Shown here: positions 36,444-47,989 of the stretch, piece after piece
Layout: the number at the start of each line of letters is the position of its first letter
Position numbering within the stretch: the stretch's first letter is position 1
NCBI GenBank assembly: GCA_949316235.1
Contig: OX438742.1
Location: 8,278,815 to 8,342,814, forward strand
Direction of reading: 5' to 3'
Length of the DNA stretch: 64,000 nucleotides
Source of the DNA: Oegoconia quadripuncta
Taxonomy: Eukaryota; Arthropoda; Insecta; Lepidoptera; Autostichidae
Position numbers and translations under genes: made by a program
The notes under the pieces: generated by a model
What the model was told of the DNA's origin: nothing
The model's input: the letters and a program-made list of their open reading frames with translations, nothing else
The model's database searches: none

Positions 36444-36587
36444 GAATCTCGCTCACTCGACATTTAAATGTCGATAGTCATCAATGGGTTTGTCACTTTT
36501 GCACTCGCATACATCTAAAAGAGATAGATATGCTAATCTCTAACTACAGTGAAATGTCGAACTTGGAGCATCGAGTGCGCGTGAATC
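36444..36587. mobile_element. Palindromic MITE family 3, copy 3
   Basis: GAATCTCGCTCACTCGACAT at the left and GTGAAATGTCGAA with GAGTGCGCGTGAATC at the right. A short insertion splits the right arm. Confidence 0.8.
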
Positions 36588-37004
36588 GGGATCCAGGTCG
36601 TCAATATATAATCCAGGAAAAAGAACCCCCGAGAAAATTAATGATTATGTCATCCAGATAAACCAAATCTTGTTAAGAGCTAAATATCTTCGAAACATTT
36701 AAAATGGCTAAGAACCTGTCTAAAACTGTACCATACCTGTACTGTACCATAAATAATACTTAAATAGCTTTGAGTATTTGAGCTTTATTTAAAATTTTAA
36801 ATTCTCGAAAATTGTAACAATTAGCGATACGGATATTATTTGCAATTATTTGCAATTAGCTACTCGACGACGATTTTGTTATTTTCTTAAAAAATCTTGC
36901 GATTTAATCAAATACCATAACTGGTTTGGTGGAAGTACCATCATCAGCCTTACACCTCCCCACTGTTGGGGCACAGTCTCCCCTCACCGGGATTTTGTTT
37001 TTTT

Positions 37005-37090
37005 TTTAATCAGTTGCACATGCACACATAGCCATCTAGGTCCACAGTTAGTAAGCATCTAGGCTTGTTGATAAACTACACAATTGACTG
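37005..37090 (-). mobile_element. SINE family C fragment
   Basis: CACATAGCCATCTAGGTCCA, ACAGTTAGTAAGCATCTAGG. Confidence 0.55.
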
Positions 37091-37094
37091 ATAT

Positions 37095-38450
37095 GTGTCA
37101 GACTAGTGGCCATCGACAGTTAGTGTCCTTAAGCCGTCCCTGTGTACCTCCGACTTGGCGTAACGATTGCAGTTAATTAAAAACAACCGGGACCGGTAAT
37201 TTAACGTGCGTTCCGAATCACAGAAACACTTGTATTAAAATGCCACCAGTGGTCATCCATCCAAGGTCTGGCCGCGCCACACGTTGCCTAACTTCGCTGA
37301 TCTAAGACGAGTGCTTGAAGCAAAAATAACAGTTTAAAATAATATTTAAAACCACATGTTTCATCAGATGAACATTCTAAGAACTTTAAAAATATTATTT
37401 AAATTTCATTTTAAAAATAATATCGTGCTCACCATTTTTTACATTATTTTATAATATAGTCGAAATTTACATACGTTATACATTTACATATATACCTACC
37501 AATACATACCTACCAAATAAAAGGTTATCTAGGTACCATAAAAATGTTCTTTTTGTCATTTCACTAAACCAGTTTTGGAAGGTACAAAAACTTCTTATTC
37601 TCTGTGATTTGAACAAATATCTCAAGAGATACACAAGTCAAAGTATTAAAGCATATTATTATGTTATTTAATAAGTTACGATACAATTACGCAAATAAAT
37701 AGTCTACCAAGAACAAACGCAATCCAACGAACACGCACTCGAATAAAATTGTTTTCCAAGTATCTACAATCGATTTGGTAAATTATCAGGCATCAGTATC
37801 TGATACAGAGAAATAACAAAATGAAATTAATGTAGTATGGATAAGTACTTGAAGTAAATACTTATATTGTAGGGTGACCACAAGGTCAAATGTGCACAAA
37901 CTTAAGTGTAACATTGTTCGGTTCTCATCTAAAAAACGATGTGTATGATGTACCTTTTCTAATCTATTATGTTGTTCTTCTTTTTGAACAGGATTTTCTG
38001 TTTTCTATTTGTTTCCTATGTAATAAAGAATATATAGATGTGTTTTATGTCTGATCACGCGATCAGAGACGTCTTCCTTTATGTAGTGACGAATGACCAC
38101 CCTAACAAGACTGTATAGTAATAAACTTGGTCTTACCTAGAAGTTATTAGTTCTGAACTTTGCTGTTTCCACTATCAACTAGAATAACTTTAACCTTCTT
38201 TCTTACATCGTTAGCGAGCGCAAACCCTTTGAGTTTGTCCCAACCGAGGGATAAAAATCCAAACAAAAGATAATATAAAGTTTCACAATATGATAGAGAA
38301 ATTTTATATTGTCGCTCTTGGAAAGATTGTATTTCAGTACGTTGTTAGTTTTAAAGTTCCTTGAAAGCCCTTTATTCATTGTTGTATCTAGATCACGAAC
38401 GAATGAGATCGTATTACACCTTTATCATACTCCTATGTGGTTATGGTTTC
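37095..38450. other. No gene recognised
   Basis: AT-rich sequence without family resemblance. Confidence 0.4.
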
Positions 38451-38454
38451 GGCA

Positions 38455-38725
38455 TTTATAGAATAACCCGTCTTTTCCCATTGGTGTCGTAAAAGCCGAT
38501 CTTTCTACCATAAAACATCGATAGATTTGCACGTATTAACGACGATGGGGTAAAATGCGTTTCTGAATATTTCGAATGGCGAACCGTGGATGTTGTTTCA
38601 AACAGGAAATTTTGAAACTGTATTTTCTTTTCTGTTGTGCATTAAAGTGTATTTGTATTGTAAATTTTTATTGTTTAATATATCCCTGAATACCCGATTT
38701 GGGACAAAGGTCGTGACGTTTAGTT
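38455..38725 (+). repeat. Dispersed repeat family D, longest copy
   Basis: CCCATTGGTGTCGTAAAAGC, GGCGAACCGTGGATGTTG, TACCCGATTTGGGACAAAGG. Confidence 0.65.
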
Positions 38726-38989
38726 TGTGTTTACGGATATCATATTGAGGTTTTTCTTTATTAACGGTTGGTTATGGTTGGTTATGGTTGTTGTAATTGG
38801 TTAGGTTAGTAAGTTCCCACAATCACAATCAATCAACCTATTACAAGCTTTTATTTAGCTTGCTTCGTTTATATGTATGTGCGTTCAAAATTTGCAAGTA
38901 AAATTAGAACTATTTCACCATGAGCTGAAGTTTTGCATGTTTTATATGTATACATGCATTAATGCATACATGCATACATGCAAAAAAAA

Positions 38990-39443
38990 ATAAAAAATTG
39001 AAATTCCACAATTTAGACTTAGCAAGGTTAGCACATCCTTTGTGGGACACAGCATACGCTTTTACAATAAAATACCAGAACATGTATTGAGTTTAACAGA
39101 GCAGAAATTTAAACGCCACATTAAAGAAACTCTGTGTAGGTAAGAAGGGTTATTACAGGATAGATGATTATTTAGGCGATAAGGAGGTCTGGTGTTAGCT
39201 GGTTGTTATGTTAATTGCTATTGTTTTGTAATATGTAATATAAGATGTAGTATTGTTGTAAGGATGGAGACTAGTTGAAAAGATGTGTTGTTGCGGAGTT
39301 TCTTGTCGCTTCTTCTCCCTAACCATAACACCTTGTGAAGCGATGTAGTTAAAAAAAGAAAAATAGCATGTTGACTTTCAATAAGTGATATTTTTGTATC
39401 CTACATTGAATAAAATATTTTTGATTTTGATTTTGATTTTGAT
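38990..39443 (+). mobile_element. LINE 3' end with (TTTGA)n tail
   Basis: The plus frame reads FVGHSIRFYNKIPEHVLSLT, EQKFKRHIKETLCR, a stop, then KGYYRIDDYLGDKEVW: the C-terminal end of a Jockey/CR1-type RT with one in-frame stop. It ends in AATAAAATATTTTTGA and (TTTGA)n. Confidence 0.75.
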
Positions 39444-39574
39444 GCTGCAGCCGATTTAAAACACTGAAATGAAATTTTGCAAACATAGTTTTGATGGCTA
39501 AATATGATTTTCGCGATGACCTGATATTGTCTCCCTAAGAGAGAGTATCGGTCAATGGGCTAGTTCTTTTTTTT

Positions 39575-39960
39575 ATGGTTAACTGGACACGCGTTTGACC
39601 ACAATCTCACTTGATGGGAAGTGACGATGTGGCCGAAGATGAAGCACGCGATCTCAGTAGATGCCTATTAACCCTGCTCTTGAAGATCCCAAGGTTGTAG
39701 GATTCAGAAATGACTGACGCCGGAAGGGAGTTCCATGCCTTGGCTGTTCGCATTATGAATGAAGAGTCGAACCGCTTAGTGCGAATGTTCGGTATGTTAA
39801 CTACATACGGGTGGAATCGCTCCCCACGCCTAGTAGTCCTAAGATGAAATGGCGATGGTGGAATAAGATTGTGTAATTCCAACGCACACTCACCGAAGAT
39901 ACACAAATATAGTACAGATGCGAATCTTTGCATACACGTTTAGTACTGATAGTTAAACAT
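39575..39960 (-). pseudogene. Non-LTR retrotransposon RT C-terminus
   Basis: The minus frame reads HPYVVNIPNIRTKRFDSSFI, MRTAKAWNSLPASVISESYN and LGIFKSRVNRHLL, a phrase shared by many insect LINEs. It is truncated upstream. Confidence 0.85.
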
Positions 39961-40274
39961 AATTTGTAGTATGAATTAGACATGAACTGATGCTACAACT
40001 GTTAATAGCGCGGATACGAAATTTTGCATACACGGTTAGTTAAACATGATTTTCGCGGTGATCTGATGCTGCTACCAGGATTATCTCCCTAAATCTCCTC
40101 AATGGACAATAGGATAGATACAAAACTTTGCACACACGGTTAGTCTTGATAGTTAAACATGACTTTGAGTGAGATCTCCTCTAAGACGTTTGGTTATGCA
40201 TGTGCATAATGAGCATTTTTTTGATTATTGACACATTTGCATTATTATATCATAGTTTAAAAAATATTATATAT

Positions 40275-40930
40275 AAAAATAATTAGGTAAATGAAGGTAA
40301 TGGGCACAGGTAGTTGAATTTTTTTAATCCAAACTAAAATAGCGCCTTATGTCATTGGACGGTCGCGTTTATAGTCTATTCCACATGATTACATCATTAA
40401 ATTAAATGATTAAAAAAACTTGGATAAAATATGAGTTTCAAATTTGGCGGGATAGGAACCATACCAATCTCGCCGTCGCATATCAATCTCCGGTCGGCAC
40501 GTGCGTCGATGATGGTTATGAGAAAAAAAAATTTAACTACCTATGCCAATAACTTATATTTCACTTACCTAAAATGCGTCAGCCTCACTCAGTCCTCAGT
40601 CCCCTTTTCCCATTTAATTTTAACCTCATGCGAGGGTTTTTCGCTTTCCTCTGGCTACACTCCCATTTGTAAAGGGGGAGGAGGAAATAATTTTATTTTC
40701 CCTTCTTTAAACCCCTTTTCTTCTTCTTAAATAAATTTGGGGCCCAAGGTAGCGTAAAGTCTTTTCTCGGGACCCGCTTACTTTCAGTAGGCGACGTTCA
40801 GCTGTACCGCTGTTGATCCTGGCTACAGGAGTTGCAGTGGGAGGGTGTGGAGGTGGGTCATGTTACCTAAAATGCCCTATTTTTTCCTTACGGTAGAAAA
40901 ACTCATCCGGTATATACATAATGTAACTAT
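40275..40930. mobile_element. MITE family 2, most complete copy, split by a 285-bp insertion
   Basis: Left end AGGTAAATGAAGGTAATGGG, centre ATATCAATCTCCGGTCGGCA and GCGTCGATGATGG, right end TTATATTTCACTTACCTAAA and ATGCCCTATTTTTTCCTTAC. Confidence 0.75.
40578..40862 (-). mobile_element. 285-bp insertion with exact 13-bp target duplication
   Basis: TTACCTAAAATGC occurs at 40565-40577 and 40863-40875, bracketing the insert. Inside are CATGCGAGGGTTTTTCGCTT, GGGACCCGCTTACTTTCAGT and GATCCTGGCTACAGGAGTTG. The target duplication length suggests a retrotransposed (SINE/LINE-like) element. I do not recognise it. Confidence 0.8.
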
Positions 40931-41554
40931 AAATATATTTATGTTAGTTTGCCTTTCTTTTTATTAATAGGCAGAAGCATGCAAATCTTAAATAAATGAT
41001 CTCACACCCACACACATGCGCGCACGCCCAACTTGTAAAATTCTAACGTGCTAGTTACATCTAAGGCTAGTTCTGCATGCATGTCTATCTCCCTAAGTCT
41101 AATTTAACAGATGTTACTTAGAAAATGTAATGACCAGTGAAATTGTTTCTCTATTATGGAAATTTTGGCATCCACGATACAGGCCTAGCCCAGTGTGGAC
41201 GCTACAGCAAATGTATAATTATGTATGGTCCTTTTTGGTAAATAAACATCTTATCTCTCTGCTCTATAAAGCTTAATTATTTCGTAAACGGATCTCTGAA
41301 TCGGAAAGCTGTTTAAGACAACCTCTAATATTTTTAAACGGCCTATCCAACCACATCTCACACGATGGGGTACAAAAATAAAAGAAAAATATCCCCATTT
41401 TGCGTACTGGATAGGTAGCTACTCTAAATAAAACTTTTCCGAGAATTTATTTGCGTGATTAATATCTATGCCAAATTACAGCTTTCTAGTATTAACAGAC
41501 TCTAAGCTAAGCCGCGTACGTACAGACATACGGATATAAGAAAGAAACTCTTCA

Positions 41555-41707
41555 TTCATCATTCGAACAGTCCAGGCATGGAACTCCCTTCAGGCGTCAG
41601 TTTTTCCTGAATCCTACAACCTTGGGATCTTCAAGAGGAGAGTGAATAGGCATTTACGGGGATCGCGTGCTTCATCTTCAACCACATCGGCACTTTCCAT
41701 CAAGTGA
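41555..41707 (+). pseudogene. Non-LTR retrotransposon RT C-terminus, second copy
   Basis: FIIRTVQAWNSLQASVFPES, then YNLGIFKRRVNRHLRGSRAS up to TSALSIK and stop. Same family and same end as the minus copy at 39575-39960. Confidence 0.85.
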
Positions 41708-42329
41708 GATTGTGGTCAAACGCGAATCCAGTCAATTATAAAAAAAAACTATAAGGGTTCGTTGTTGAGCACGAAACCCTAAAAAAATACCAAATTTCGG
41801 ACCTGAAAAAAGTGTAGGTAATTTATCAAATTATCAAGAATTAAAGTTGCTTTTTCCCTTCTTGAAATTGTGTGTGTGTTTAAATTGTGTACAAACTCAA
41901 ATAATCTAATATTGCCTAAACTGCGAGAATATTAATATCGTTTGAGTAGGAACTGACTCCAGACACACAGTAATAAACTAGTTTTGGAGTCTGAGCTAAC
42001 AATATGAATATTATTTAAGTTTAAGCAATAAAGAACTTTATTATTATAGAGACATGCCGTTAGTTTCACTGGAAATGTTGACGTTTGAGCGTTTATGATG
42101 TTATGTTCAATATCATTTCTTCTCGTTAATATCATAGTTGGTAATGTTTTATAATTAATTTCGATTTTTCATGAAACGAGTACCTACTGAAGTGGCCTAT
42201 ATTGTTCGGCCCGCTTTTGAACACGCTGTTTGAGAGAAATCCAATGATATGGATTATGTTAATGAAATCGATGATATCTCCTATCTTTGCTTCATTAGGT
42301 CTAGAATTTTCACTGTAGGGCTCAGTTCA

Positions 42330-42550
42330 TACATACACAACGTCATCCCTTATCCCAAACGGGGTGGTCAGAGATATCCCAAAAGAGAGCTTGAAACAAC
42401 ATCCACGGTTCACATTTCTAAATATACAGAAATTTACACATGACAGGGGGAAGCTCATAGCCATTAAAAACATGGCAAGACTATAGATATTTTTTGGGTA
42501 AAAAGTCCCATAGAAGCATTTGACCTACACCCACAATTTCTTTCTCTTTA
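42330..42550 (-). repeat. Dispersed repeat family D
   Basis: CTTATCCCAAACGGGGTGGT, AACATCCACGGTTCACATTT, ATAGATATTTTTTGGGTAAA. Confidence 0.65.
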
Positions 42551-42620
42551 CATCCCGAAACCACAAAAATTATTAGATAAGAAGATAGAAGCACGCTCCC
42601 ATAGAAACCCCAAACTTAAC

Positions 42621-42985
42621 TTAACCGCCTCCGTGGCTCAATGTAAACAACACTGAGTTTACGATTCGGAGGTCGCGGGTTCGATCCCCAGCGGGGTACA
42701 TGTTTAAGTACTCGGTTTGGTTGATGGTAGGGCATATTAAAATGTCCGCCTGGCTAGCTACCACCATCTTATCTAAATCTGCCGCCAAGCAGCAATGTTA
42801 ATAGCATTGTTGTGTTCCGGTTGCAGAGATAAGATAGTCAGTCCCCCAAATGTGTTGGGGTTTCCGGGTTAGTACGCTTCCACCTTTGACCACAGATTAC
42901 TAATAAGTTACTACTTTGACCTCATCTTCACTTAACTTCAGGTGTGATTCAGGTCAAGGACGAACCCGTCGTGCATAAAAAAAAA
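42621..42985 (+). mobile_element. SINE family B, full length, carrying a micro-insertion
   Basis: Head ACCGCCTCCGTGGCTCAATG, box B GGGTTCGATCCCCAGCGGGG, tail GTCGTGCATAAAAAAAAAG. Confidence 0.88.
42891..42913 (-). mobile_element. 23-bp micro-insertion with 7-bp target duplication
   Basis: CACAGATTACTAATAAG then TTACTA, between CTTTGAC at 42884-42890 and 42914-42920. The reverse complement ends CTTATTAGTAATCTGTG like the other two. Other SINE B copies read straight through. Confidence 0.8.
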
Positions 42986-43354
42986 GATGTGTGAACTTAG
43001 GGGATGCTAAGAATCTCTGTAAGAGATGTGTTTTAGAGGTAATCTGGCTCGTCGACGCACACCACGTATTGCTCGCCTTACGGCCGGACGCCGACTGTGA
43101 CGTATGAGCTCGAGACAGATAGCTGTACACTACAAGGTATTTTACAGACACTACTGCTCATCAATGGTCTAACTACGTAGTGACTGATTATTAGTGACCG
43201 ATCCTTAAACACATGATTGTACTCATGATTCATGAAATTCTAACATTTACGAGTAGGCAGGAGTACTTTTTGAGTGTATTTAAGTATATAAATTAATTTA
43301 TCGTTAATAATTAATACTAATTTGACTTGTTTTATAATTTACTATATATTTAAT

Positions 43355-43652
43355 ATTGTGTTTGAAGACAATGTTATTTGCACGCCATAAATGGCAGAAT
43401 ATGCGAACGCGCTGTATTATATTTAAAAATCAATTGTTGGACCTTATTCTAGTGAATAAACATTTCATTTCATTTCATTTCATTTCATTTCATTTCATTT
43501 CATTTCATTTCATTTCATTTCATTTCATTTCATTTCATTTCATTTCATTTCATTTCATTTCATTTTCGTGTCGTTTCGTTTCGTTTCATTTCATTTCATT
43601 TCATTTCATTTTCGTGTCGTTTCGTTTCGTTTCATTTCATTTCATTTCATAT
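43355..43652 (+). mobile_element. LINE 3' end with long (ATTTC)n tail
   Basis: GTTTGAAGACAATGTTATTT, GCACGCCATAAATGGCAGAA, GTGAATAAA and then about 190 bp of (ATTTC)n with GTGTCGTTTCG interruptions. The 3' unique part recurs inverted at 47846-47912. Confidence 0.75.
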
Positions 43653-43659
43653 ACCTAGT

Positions 43660-44925
43660 AACTTTGTAAACTTCATACGGTGAACCGATGTCGTTTCCTA
43701 TTTCTAACGTGAAATACGGTGCATTATGTACACATCTGTAGTTTACAAAATTCGCTCGGGAACAGATAGTCATATTTTGTAGAAGACTACTGAGTGCGTC
43801 TTACCAAGATTGTTAAGCTGAGTTTCGACGTCAGAATTATTAAACTATTTATCCAAAGTAGCGGTAATCTTCAGAATCTGCAAGTAGAACTGGTCGACAG
43901 GACATAAAAGCACATAAGTTTCCACAGGGTTCTGAAACCAGACATCGTACTTGACGCTAGCACTTAGCCTTCACTTTGAAACTTTAAACTGTACACTATA
44001 ATGGAAGTCTAAGACGTCTTTCTAAACTATAGAAAGATCGACACGGCGCCTCTAAGTTTTACTTAAGAATACCTTCACTTTATTAATAGGTGTAGTACAA
44101 AAATGTTATGAAGTATTGAGATTAATAGACGCGTGGTTGCGAATCAGATAGATTTTAGTTAAGTAAATCAATAAAATCAGTTCGCGGATGTATGAATCCA
44201 ACCATTCCATCAATTAGGAAACCTTAACAAGCTGTCGAGTTGAGAGCTGACAGTTTGACGAACGACTCTACCGCATCACCCCACACATCATTGTACATCA
44301 CGGAAGTATATCTAAAGTACAGTCAAGTCAAAACAAACAAAATAATACAATGATCAACAAAACTATACAAAATATATCTAATTTGCTTTCGCGGCTATTG
44401 AGTTTTTTTCTTGAAGTTTGATTCACATAAATATGAGGTGTTACCTAACAGAAACCGATTAACATTTCAAAAAAGAGTATCATTATTATCGTTCAGCAAA
44501 TAGCTAATCCTTCTATAAATTAGTTAATGTAATTGGAGTATGTTCCAATAGGCTTCCGAAAAGAGCCGTTTGCTATGCTTTGTAATCTTAAAATTAAAAT
44601 GCGCTGGGAGTCTCTGTAGGAGCAAGTTCAGCTGGACAGCTGGTTCTGTAGAGCTGGTGCTTTCATCCACCCCAAAATAGGATAAAAAGAATTTGAGCTT
44701 GTTTACGGAATTGTTGGGTTTTGTATCATTTGATTTCAAATCTTATTTGTTTGGCATCTAACTGTTCTGGAAGAGAAATTGATAATAGAAATTACGTACT
44801 TTTTATAGTCAAAATTTCATTATTAAAACTGAAGTACAAATTGACAAATCATGTTTTAGGTATAAAAATATCGTGCTCTCCTCAGCAACATGTTATGCTT
44901 GTTAAGAATAAACATTCATTAGTAA
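43660..44925. other. No gene recognised
   Basis: AT-rich. The minus-strand frame 44524-44739 has no recognisable domain. Confidence 0.4.
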
Positions 44926-44927
44926 AG

Positions 44928-45250
44928 ACTAGCTTTCCGCTCGCGGCTTCGCCTGCGTAGAATAATTTTATCGCAGATATCCGGGACTTGTTTATCCCGC
45001 AGGAACGACTCACTTTATCGTTGACCAAATTTTATTCACATCCGTTCATCCGTTTCGCTGTGATTTAGCAACAAATAAACACACATCCAAACTTTCGAAA
45101 TTATAATATTAGTTAGATTTTCGGGCTAAAACATATCTTATGTCTTAGCCCAGGGTATATTCTACCTATATACCAAATTTTCGCCGTGATTAAGCAACAA
45201 AGAAACAAATATACAAACATTCGAACTTTTGCATTTATAATATTAGTTAG
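44928..45250 (+). mobile_element. Dispersed repeat, two related 3' ends in a row
   Basis: TAGCTTTCCGCTCGCGGCTT opens the first. Both parts end with TATAATATTAGTTAGA (about 45100-45120 and 45235-45252). A frequent lepidopteran repeat phrase. Confidence 0.6.
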
Positions 45251-45257
45251 AGTAACT

Positions 45258-45507
45258 ACTCCAACTAAATATTAGGGTACATGTTTAGTATTAGGTTTGG
45301 TTGGTGGTAGGGCATTTTAGATGACCGCTTGGTTAGATACCAAAATCTTATCTAAGCCTGCCGACAAACAGCAATGTTAATAGCATTGTTGTGTTCCGGT
45401 TGCCAGAGATAAAATTGCCAGTCCCCCAAAATAAGATGGAGTTTTCGGGTCAGTACGCTTCCACTTTCGGCCTCATCTTCACTTAACATCAGGTGTGATT
45501 GGCATAG
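45258..45507 (+). mobile_element. SINE family B, 5'-truncated
   Basis: GGGTACATGTTTAGTATTAG to TTCACTTAACATCAGGTGTG; abuts a MITE 2 fragment. Confidence 0.75.
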
Positions 45508-45690
45508 GTAGTTTAACTTTTTTTTAAACCATCATCGAATAAAACGTTGTGTCATTTGACGATCGGCTTTGTAGCCACATAATTACATCATTAAATTAAA
45601 TAAATAAATAAAACTTGGACAAAATATGTGTTCCAAATAAATTTCGCATGATAGGAACCATAAGAATCTCGCCAATTAGATGAGCGTTCA
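45505..45690. mobile_element. MITE family 2 fragment
   Basis: TTGGCATAGGTAGTTTAACT, GTCATTTGACGATCGGCTTT, AACTTGGACAAAATATGTGT. Confidence 0.65.
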
Positions 45691-45734
45691 TTTCTCCATT
45701 GTACCTTGACTCGGGTCTGGTTTCCCGATACTAT

Positions 45735-46145
45735 TTATTTATTTCTTTATTTAACACTTTATTGCATATAAGTATACACATTAAACACAAAGATAACAAG
45801 GCAATATTAAAATTATACAAAAGAAGAGCTTTCGTCATTCATCATATCATTTCGTGTTTCACATAATATCTGTACTATTCAATGTTCATGGCCAAATTGA
45901 ATTACGATACAAATATCGAAATATATAAAATTACATTTCTGTTGTCTTCTTTTCGAATTAAAATAACTTTGAACCGACTTTAAATATCTTCAATAATTTT
46001 GACGACCTTTTGTAGTAGTATCTATAAACCTAACTGCTATACGAAAAGGTCGCCGATTCGAATCCCGCTAGGGGCATGTTTGTATAATGAATACGGACAC
46101 GTGTACCTGAATTATAGTTGTTTTTATTGATATATGAATTAAATA
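45735..46145. repeat. Dispersed repeat plus SINE C fragment
   Basis: 45735-45845 matches 49420-49560 (TTTAACACTTTATTG). 46013-46140 has box B CGATTCGAATCCC and GATGAATACGGACACGTGTA-like SINE C sequence. Confidence 0.6.
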
Positions 46146-47103
46146 AAATGTTTGTATCATTATTACAATAATAGAATAGATAAGCAATCAGCACAAAATC
46201 TTTAAATTAATATAATTTGAAAATTGTAACACTGACTTATGAAATGTTTAATATTATTATTTTTATTATTATTATGAAAAAACATATTTCGAAGTCCGTA
46301 CCAATGCATAACAGGGAATTGTTTTTATTATTTATATTACAATGTAGATTGATTTACTTCTTCATATTACTAGAAATAATAATAATTACGTAGAAAATAA
46401 CTGATTGTGATATTTTAAATAAAATTATTTTTTTTCTAGTGGCTGATTGATTAGTGACAGTGGTTGTTTTATTGTTAAAATGTTTTTATTTTTCATGTAG
46501 TATTTTAGCGTGCTTAGCAATTTTAGGTTAGATGAGCAGTTGGGGTAATAAACCAGCTCGATCTGACCATATCCGATTTGTCATATTTATTGATAATCAC
46601 ACCGATTTTCTTTACACTTTTTACATACAAACCCAAACTGCATCTAGTTTCCCGGTGTAAAAACTACACGATAGTCTTTCCGATTTAGATTCCGCTGTAT
46701 ACCGTAATTACAAAAAAAACTACTAATCGGTTGATTACCCTAAAATTGCAATGGGACCAGTTCGACGGTATCCCCTGTCGTTCACAAAAACAATCTCATC
46801 GGTGTACGTACATATATAAAAAAAACATACAAGCGGTGAATAACCTTTTCCGGTTAAAAAATAATAAAAATCTTTGTAAAATACAACTTTCCTGTCATTT
46901 GCTATTCATGTCAAGATGGACAGATTATCAGCTGCCAGTGTTAAACAAAAGATTCTCATTACTTACGCAAGTTTAAACACACGAGAGTAAATGCTATTGT
47001 CAAAGTAGCGGTTCGGTCGCAATAAGACACGAGATCAGACGATAACAAAGAAATCGGGCACACTTGCCTCGGTTGCACCTGCAGCCAGTAAAAGTCCGCT
47101 ACT

Positions 47104-47845
47104 ATACAGGGTGAAATTGAATTCGTGTAATTCCTGATTACTGGTGACTGTACTGCTGATTACGAACAATTGTCCCCAAGGAACCATAGTCGAATCAAGA
47201 GATACATTAAGACAAATATTTAAAGAAATTAATATTTTAACATTTTCGTCACAATATATATATATGAAAATCTTGTGTATGTTAAGAGAAATATATATTC
47301 ATTCGAGAAACATTGTGACCGACATAATGTCAATACATGGAGCAAAAATCAATTAGCTGTACCTTTTAGTAGACTTAGTAAAGTTAGTAAGTCATTCAGA
47401 GGTCAATGTGTGCGCTTCTACAACAAGCTACTTGTAACCTTTCTTGATTGTAAATGATTGATTGAACAGAGACAAACCCTCTGAGTTTCTCGCTAGCTCT
47501 TCTCAGTAGTGGTCGCGTTCCGAGCTAGTGGTAGTTTAAAAAACAAATGACGTTCATAAGTGCATATTGTATTGCGTACATGAATAAATGATTTTCATTT
47601 CATTTCATTTCATTTCAATTCGATCAAAAAATTTTCGATCACCCATACAAAGTAAACTATTCTGAAACTACTTTTAGTATGGAAGTCCAACAATTTTCGG
47701 CTAAATTCGGCTATGGATCCTAGTGGAAAGTTGTTCGTAATCAGGAGTGGAGTCACCAACCGATAATTGTTGGACTATCATACCGACGGTGGTTTCAGAA
47801 TGGCTTAGTTTGTATGGGTAATCGAAAACGTTTGATTTTTAAATA
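47104..47845. mobile_element. MITE family 1 copy interrupted by a LINE
   Basis: TACAGGGTGAAATTGAATTC begins the element. It breaks off at about 47198, resumes at about 47617 (AATTCGATCAAAAAATTTTC) and runs to about 47840, where another LINE end replaces its right terminus. Confidence 0.8.
47199..47616 (+). mobile_element. LINE 3' end with (ATTTC)n tail, inserted in MITE 1
   Basis: The plus frame from 47144 carries IFKEINILTFSSQYIYMKIL, MLREIYIHSRNIVTDIMSIH and, after a shift, LAVPFSRLSKVSKSFRGQCV RFYNK. The C-terminal end of a non-LTR RT. It lacks an internal segment present in the 33.5-34.1 kb copy and ends in AATAAATGA and (TTTCA)n. Confidence 0.8.
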
Positions 47846-47912
47846 TAATACAGCGCGTTCGCATATCCTGCCATTTATGGCGTGCAAATAACATTGTCTT
47901 CAAACAAAATAA
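47846..47912 (-). mobile_element. LINE 3' fragment (inverse of 43355 element)
   Basis: ACAGCGCGTTCGCATATCCT, GCCATTTATGGCGTGCAAAT, ACATTGTCTTCAAAC. Confidence 0.7.
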
Positions 47913-47989
47913 TTAATTCATTTTAATTTCATTTGATAAACTAATTTTGAATTTCTTTCGTCGAGCGTCTTGGTGTCGTTTGTGACAAA

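Noticed and set aside
43356..43658. Open frame of repeated HFISF
   Set aside because: Translation of the (ATTTC)n tail of a LINE.
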